64,000 nt of DNA. Origin: Owenia fusiformis. Lineage: Eukaryota > Annelida > Polychaeta > Sabellida > Oweniidae. The position numbers were made by a program, and so were the translations under genes. Below, one piece after another: positions 59,001 to 64,000 of the stretch (position 1 is the first letter of the stretch; each line of letters starts with the position of its first letter). A model generated the notes under the pieces. It saw only the letters and a list, made by a program, of their open reading frames with translations, ran no database searches and was not told the origin of the DNA. The stretch covers positions 16,167,513 to 16,231,512 of the forward strand of contig CAIIXF020000004.1 in the NCBI GenBank assembly GCA_903813345.2. Reading direction: 5' to 3'.

Positions 59001-60200
59001 TGTATGTTATTATTTAGATGTTTTGTTATTCTATCCTTATGGAAATTAAATTATTATATCGGGACAGGCAATGTATTATAATTGATAAGATCTACATCAT
59101 CATTGGCCTTGGATATTTCTGTCCAACCCACTACATAGAAATAAAAGTAGGTTACAAAAAGTTAAATAAAATAGGTTAGTGAAGATATATCGCCATGCTT
59201 TTGCAAAGATTTTACAAAATTACACCAACAGCAGTAAGTTTGAAATATGATTGCTTTATTAAAGTTATGTGTAACTACCACAAACAAAAGTGAATACATT
59301 TTAAGCTAACATCTTGTAAAGGAATTATGCTAAACACAAAATTAGCTCCGATAGAAGCGCCACCTATCGACAGAATTCAATATCATATTTGTACATTGAT
59401 TACTTGCTTCCAACATTTTATACCCTCTATCCTTTCTAATTTCTTTAAATGGATACGTTGAAAATATGACAATTTATTTTAAGGGCAATAGTAATGAAGG
59501 GGCGTGTATAAGAAAGTATCGCACTAATACCACGTATCACATCGCAATTATAGTTCGTGTAAAATGAAAGGCTAAATGGATAATTGTTAAAATTGATAGG
59601 TGCGGTTAGAGAGTCACATCACGTGGCATATGGTGAAAATTGTCGACGGATATCAATACTCTTGATTTCAATTTTTAAAGTCCGTGACTCCATTGTAATA
59701 ATTAATCTAAACGTAGCGATGAGACGATGCGAGCCAGCCCTACGTTATGTTGAAATCATTTTAGTATACGGGTAGCGGTGGCTTACAAGGCTCCTGTTCC
59801 CAGGTTAATCTAAACATTTTGTAATTGTGTTTTTATTTTACATATCTTAACAAAGAGTGAATGTTCATGCTTTGAACAACTTTTTTTATGTAATCTATGT
59901 TTTTTTTAAATATCTTATCTTGGAGCCAGAATTAGGTAACAATATTCAAGGATGAAAATATGCATTGTTAATATTTTCCAATGTGCCAACAATATTTCTA
60001 ACTCACCATCGCCAAATAAAATAAATGTAAATTGATTAATTGTTGAAGTCGTATTTCCAATGATGGATATCGAGCATTTAGGTGTCAACTCAGTAGTTTG
60101 GATCGTTCATGAATACTTGAATATTTGTAATGCTGATGACCCCTTGGTAGTTCCAACTCAAGCTGTTTAATGTTGCGGTATATTAAGGACAATAGTAACT
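53000..60200. other. No gene supported
   Basis: Seven kilobases of AT-rich sequence with only chance-level open frames. The longest, 132 codons on the - strand at 57402-57800, has no recognisable domain, low complexity or splice context. No TIR or tandem repeat of note was seen. Confidence 0.45.
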
Positions 60201-60239
60201 CTTTTACACAATAACTGTTTAATGTTCACTTTCATTGAA

Positions 60240-60340
60240 TTATCACGTCTCCCGGGAAAATCCACTAAAATGACCTTGAACTTTGACCCAAACGCAGACG
60301 ATATTTAAAACAAAATGGCGACCACATATTGTTTTATGTA
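60240..60340. promoter_or_regulatory. Composite nuclear-receptor site and YY1-like box
   Basis: On the - strand, GGGTCAAAGTTCAAGGTCA (60271-60289) combines a DR1 pair (GGGTCA, AGTTCA) of the HNF4/RXR kind with the extended half site TCAAGGTCA used by ERR/FTZ-F1 receptors. An AAAATGGCGACC box of YY1 type follows about 20 bp on. Related TGACC arrays are common in animal genomes, so chance or repeat origin is possible. Confidence 0.3.
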
Positions 60341-61199
60341 TTTCTCCTTGAGGCGGATATCTATTATAAACTGACCCTTAAGATGACTTCATTAACTATG
60401 AATTAGAGTCATCAGCGATTCCTTATGATTATTGTCATTGAGAAGCAGAGCGTTTAACGTCCATTTCTTAAATTACTGAAATTTTCTATAGAGTGAGTTT
60501 TATGGACTTTGTTAAACTCGCAATCGATTCAATTGTTCTCGAGTTGTTCTCAGTAGTTATCTCCTTATCGCTCTTCAATTTGCTGAATGATGACCACTAA
60601 AGGACTAGGCTGTTTACCCTTACATTGCGATACTGCGTATTATATTGAATATGAGAAAGGTTTACATTATTTTGGTTAAGGTTGAGGTTGGCCTACAATG
60701 ATATTATTTGTACTGGTTTGCGTTTGACATCAGATAAGACAATAGTACAGTCCTGACAATAAGTGTCCTGTTTCAACCAAACGATTATTAAAATTCAAGA
60801 AATTTTAGGTAGCATGGTTTCTAATTTTTTAAAACGTCTAAGTCCAAGAAAGTTTTTTCTAAAAAATACTAATTTCTCCAAAACATACGTGGCATTTTCT
60901 CAAGACATTTGTTATTTAAACGCATAGTTATAATTCATTCTTAAATATTCGGTAAACAATTATTATCACAATAATATTCGACTAAAACAGAAATTTACTA
61001 ACAGGTTATTTTTAAATTAGGCGATTCTTGGGAGAACAAAATTCCTAATAAAGTGTGCTGTAATTAAGAAATACAAAATGGAATCATTTCAAAAAGTTCA
61101 ATGAAAAATATAATATGCCTGTCATTTACATATTTTTCTGACACAGATTGGAATTTGTGTTTTGTTTAAGGCGAATGAGTCGAACTAATTTATTACATA

Positions 61200-61570
61200 C
61201 TGGCATTTATTATTCAGGAGGCTCGGATGAATTCAAAGTAGTCTCGTCAACTCCCATGATATAATCCGCCAAAGGGGAGCATATGTCACCGGACCATGTA
61301 GGGACTGTTATATGATCTACTGTTGTCTATGTAATGGAGGCTCAAATATTGATTTTTTAATCAAACCCTGGCAAGGATGGTGATTTTGCCATTGGCAGCC
61401 GCGGACTCATATCAAACACATGTTGTGATGAGGCACAATGAAGAGCAAATGCTGGAAGGCGGAGGGATATGGTATTATTAATTAATATATGAACGTCATC
61501 AGTAAATTACTTGCGTGTCATGACAGCTTGCTTGAAATAAATTAACACTTCATTATATACTAGAATAAGA
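61200..61570. promoter_or_regulatory. Candidate conserved enhancer
   Basis: This block differs in texture from its AT-rich surroundings. It contains a TGCCATTGGCA palindrome, TTAATTAATA and AGTAAATTACTT homeodomain-like cores, TGTCATGACA (paired Meis/TGIF TGACA) and AACGTCATCA. No coding frame explains it. The enhancer call is inference from motif content alone. Confidence 0.3.
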
Positions 61571-64000
61571 GCACTCTTGTTTTACTAACTTCCTTTATGA
61601 GCGGACTTTGCAACACTCGCGATGCAGTAACAGAAAATACTTCCCCGTCCCCGGATTTATTGTCCTGTTGTTAAAGAATAACTTAGTTGCTTGTTTCTTC
61701 TAAATTATCTTGTTACCGTGGGGTTTTTGAATACTTATAAAGGGTCCGGGAGTAGGCCTATAGCCCGCTCTTGCACATGCATTTAACTCCAACAGTGAAT
61801 TGAGAGGCGGACCTTGGTGAGTAACTTAGATCTTGATCATTTCGTTACCGTGATCTGAAAACGATCATGATTGCTCCATAGATACGTGTACAATTTAAAG
61901 TATTTTATCTTTAAAGCAGGTGTTTTGTATTTTTTATTTCGGGAACATTTGTAGTTCATTAAAATATCCATCTGTGTCGTAATACTGCAATTAATCCAGA
62001 ACAATAAACAACCATAAATTTTATTTTCAAATAAGATACCAAATCAAGAAAAATTCTGCATGGATTATTTTTCGTGTCGATTTCTGGGGTGTCAAATTCA
62101 ACAATGACCAGTTATTAGTAAGGCATAGCAATGTCTTTGTCTTACATTTCAAACATATTCGTCTATCTAGTCTCTATAAAATCTTAACGATTTGGGAGAA
62201 GTGATATCAATTACTTTTGTGCATTACACTTTCCATTTAAATTGTATTCTCAAATGATGCAACGAAATGCCCAGGATTTATTCAACTGGCATTTACCTCC
62301 AAAGAATACAAATATACAAACAATTTTGCATTTTTCCATCATATTTTGAACGCATTTAGAAAGTTATCAATTTCTAATTTTGTATTCTGTTTGTATTTCA
62401 TTACATTATTAAATACTAGAATATTGAATATAGAACATAGAACAAAATTTTAACAAAGGAAAAATGCGATACGGGTATTCCACTTCTCGGATATTCCACT
62501 TTTCTTATTCATTGTGAACTCACAAATACATCACAGTGAAATCTGAACTACAGGTGGACAGTAAAGAGTTCGACTCCGCCTTGAAAGAGCGCGTTTTGAA
62601 ACCGGGTGTAATTTTGAGGGACGAGGGACGAGCTGGTGTTGGACCGGTGGTTCACAAACTCGTATTGTTCGCTCGAGAAGCAAAAAATGAAAATAATGGA
62701 CCATACAGAGGGCCATACACAGCAGGCATGTCTCAGAAACACACTTTGTTTTTTTATTTTTCAGTTCAAGTTCGGCGATCTAGATACAATTTGAGTCAAG
62801 ATAAAAAGAAAAGTATATTTTAATGTTTCACTAAGGTACTTATTATTTTCATTACAAGAAAAAATCCGCATAGACTTAAACGTTCTTATTTTGCTATTCA
62901 TCGGACAAAATATATTTCTATCAGTACTCCTAATTTTACTTGAATAAAAATTCATAAACATTTCTATCGTGTTGCGTCCTTTTCCTAAAATTTAAATATA
63001 ATTATATAGAAAATTTGTATTCAACATAAGTACCATGAGCCAGGCCACACGAAAATGGGTCTTATCACAGAATTATATCAATATTTTGATTTTTTGTTTG
63101 TCTTAAAAACCACAAAGAGACCTTTCAAGTGAACCATGGCTTGTGTTTTACAATTTTTCCTTGTAGATATACACCAAAAAGACGGATTTTAATTGATCCG
63201 TTCTCCCGTGTTGAGGCTGAAATAGTATTTGATATAAAATACAATTAAACGTATATAAAATAATATTATAAATTAGCAAATTGCAATTGGTAGTCATATC
63301 CGAAGGGAGGGGCAGATTTTTAGTCATATTGAGCCTTCTAACATTCTTAATTGATATTTATCCTACTAAACCGGGATTATTTTATTCTTTAACTGAATAG
63401 ATTTAAATTAGAAGTTTAAGGTGAATTAATCGATCCACACATTTAATTTGGTCCATAACAGCATTTTTTCATGACAGAGAATAGGTTAAATTCATTTCAT
63501 TTTTCAAAACAGATTTATTAATTGTATTTGAATTCTTGTATCATGTTTTATTGTTATGTATGGTTAAGAAATACTGTTGAATGAAATGTCCCGTGTTTTC
63601 GTTTTGGATTTATATTCTTCTTTTGTATTGGCGTGGTATAAATATAGCATGTATAAATAATCCGCATTTAACCCTAATGTCTGTAAGAGGGGGGTCAATC
63701 CGATCGACCCCCTCTCGATATTTTTCAAGAGTACTAGTATTTATTTTTTGCACTTTTTGCGTCGCTGTTGTTATTTTTAGCTTGGGCCGCAGATAAAAGA
63801 CAATTATTTACATAAAAACCAAGGTGATTTGGGGTAAAGGGCCAAAGTTATGATAGTTGGAATTAGGTGCCAATAGATTGAAATTCATAAAATATATATT
63901 GATTGTTACCTTTTTTCTCATATGAACCTGTAATAAAGATAAACCTGTAACAATTGTTTCTCAAGGTCAAAAAGGTGTTTTTCAACTTGCTTCAAATGGA
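61571..64000. other. No gene supported
   Basis: AT-rich. A + frame at 62536-62823 and its reverse-strand shadows lack any domain and an ATG start. A GC-rich hairpin occurs at 63686-63715. Confidence 0.4.
63686..63715. repeat. GC-rich hairpin
   Basis: AGAGGGGGGTC and GACCCCCTCT pair around a 9-nt spacer (AATCCGATC). No partner element or gene context is visible. Confidence 0.6.

Overview
This is a window of an animal nuclear genome. It is AT-rich (roughly one third G+C by eye), has spliced genes with ordinary GT-AG introns and poly(A) signals, and is packed with transposons. A marine invertebrate, perhaps a mollusc, would fit the low GC, the many Tc1/mariner-like elements flanked by TA and the many hairpin elements, but nothing here fixes the species.

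Only two host genes can be supported. The first, on the + strand, is a subtilisin-like (S8) serine peptidase with at least nine short coding exons from 20180 to 25168. A further upstream exon at 14782-14845 is likely. All its exons are short, so it does not appear as a long open frame. The second, on the - strand, is a C2H2 zinc-finger protein of about 332 residues. Its main exon is 44799-45783, and a short first coding exon is proposed at 50160-50173 across a 4.4 kb intron. Most of the remaining sequence, including nearly all of 50.2-64 kb, shows no convincing coding exon. Some of it looks regulatory and is listed as such.

Layout: 0.2-4.9 kb holds inverted-repeat DNA transposons, one nested in another. 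4892-11847 is a complete-looking, young LTR retrotransposon with identical-looking 819-bp LTRs and one 1638-residue frame in which integrase precedes reverse transcriptase. This is the unusual Gmr1-type order within Ty3/Gypsy. 12.8-19.9 kb carries five more inverted-repeat elements and a 70-bp tandem repeat split by two insertions. 20.2-25.2 kb is the peptidase gene, with two elements in one of its introns. 26.3-27.9 kb holds direct and inverted duplications. 31.7-33.4 kb holds a promoter-like cluster followed by palindromic elements and a GC-rich inverted-repeat element. 33.9-36.7 kb is a TIR element split by a 5'-truncated LINE. 37.8-43.5 kb holds hairpins, small MITEs and two minisatellites, and 44.8-50.2 kb is the zinc-finger gene.

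The most notable items are the Gmr1-order LTR element, the many-exon peptidase, a set of hairpin elements whose loops share a GAGCGAAGCGAA-like core, a pair of elements each carrying three copies of a 27-bp palindrome, and conversion of a transposon terminus into a 33-bp tandem array at 40.4-40.8 kb.
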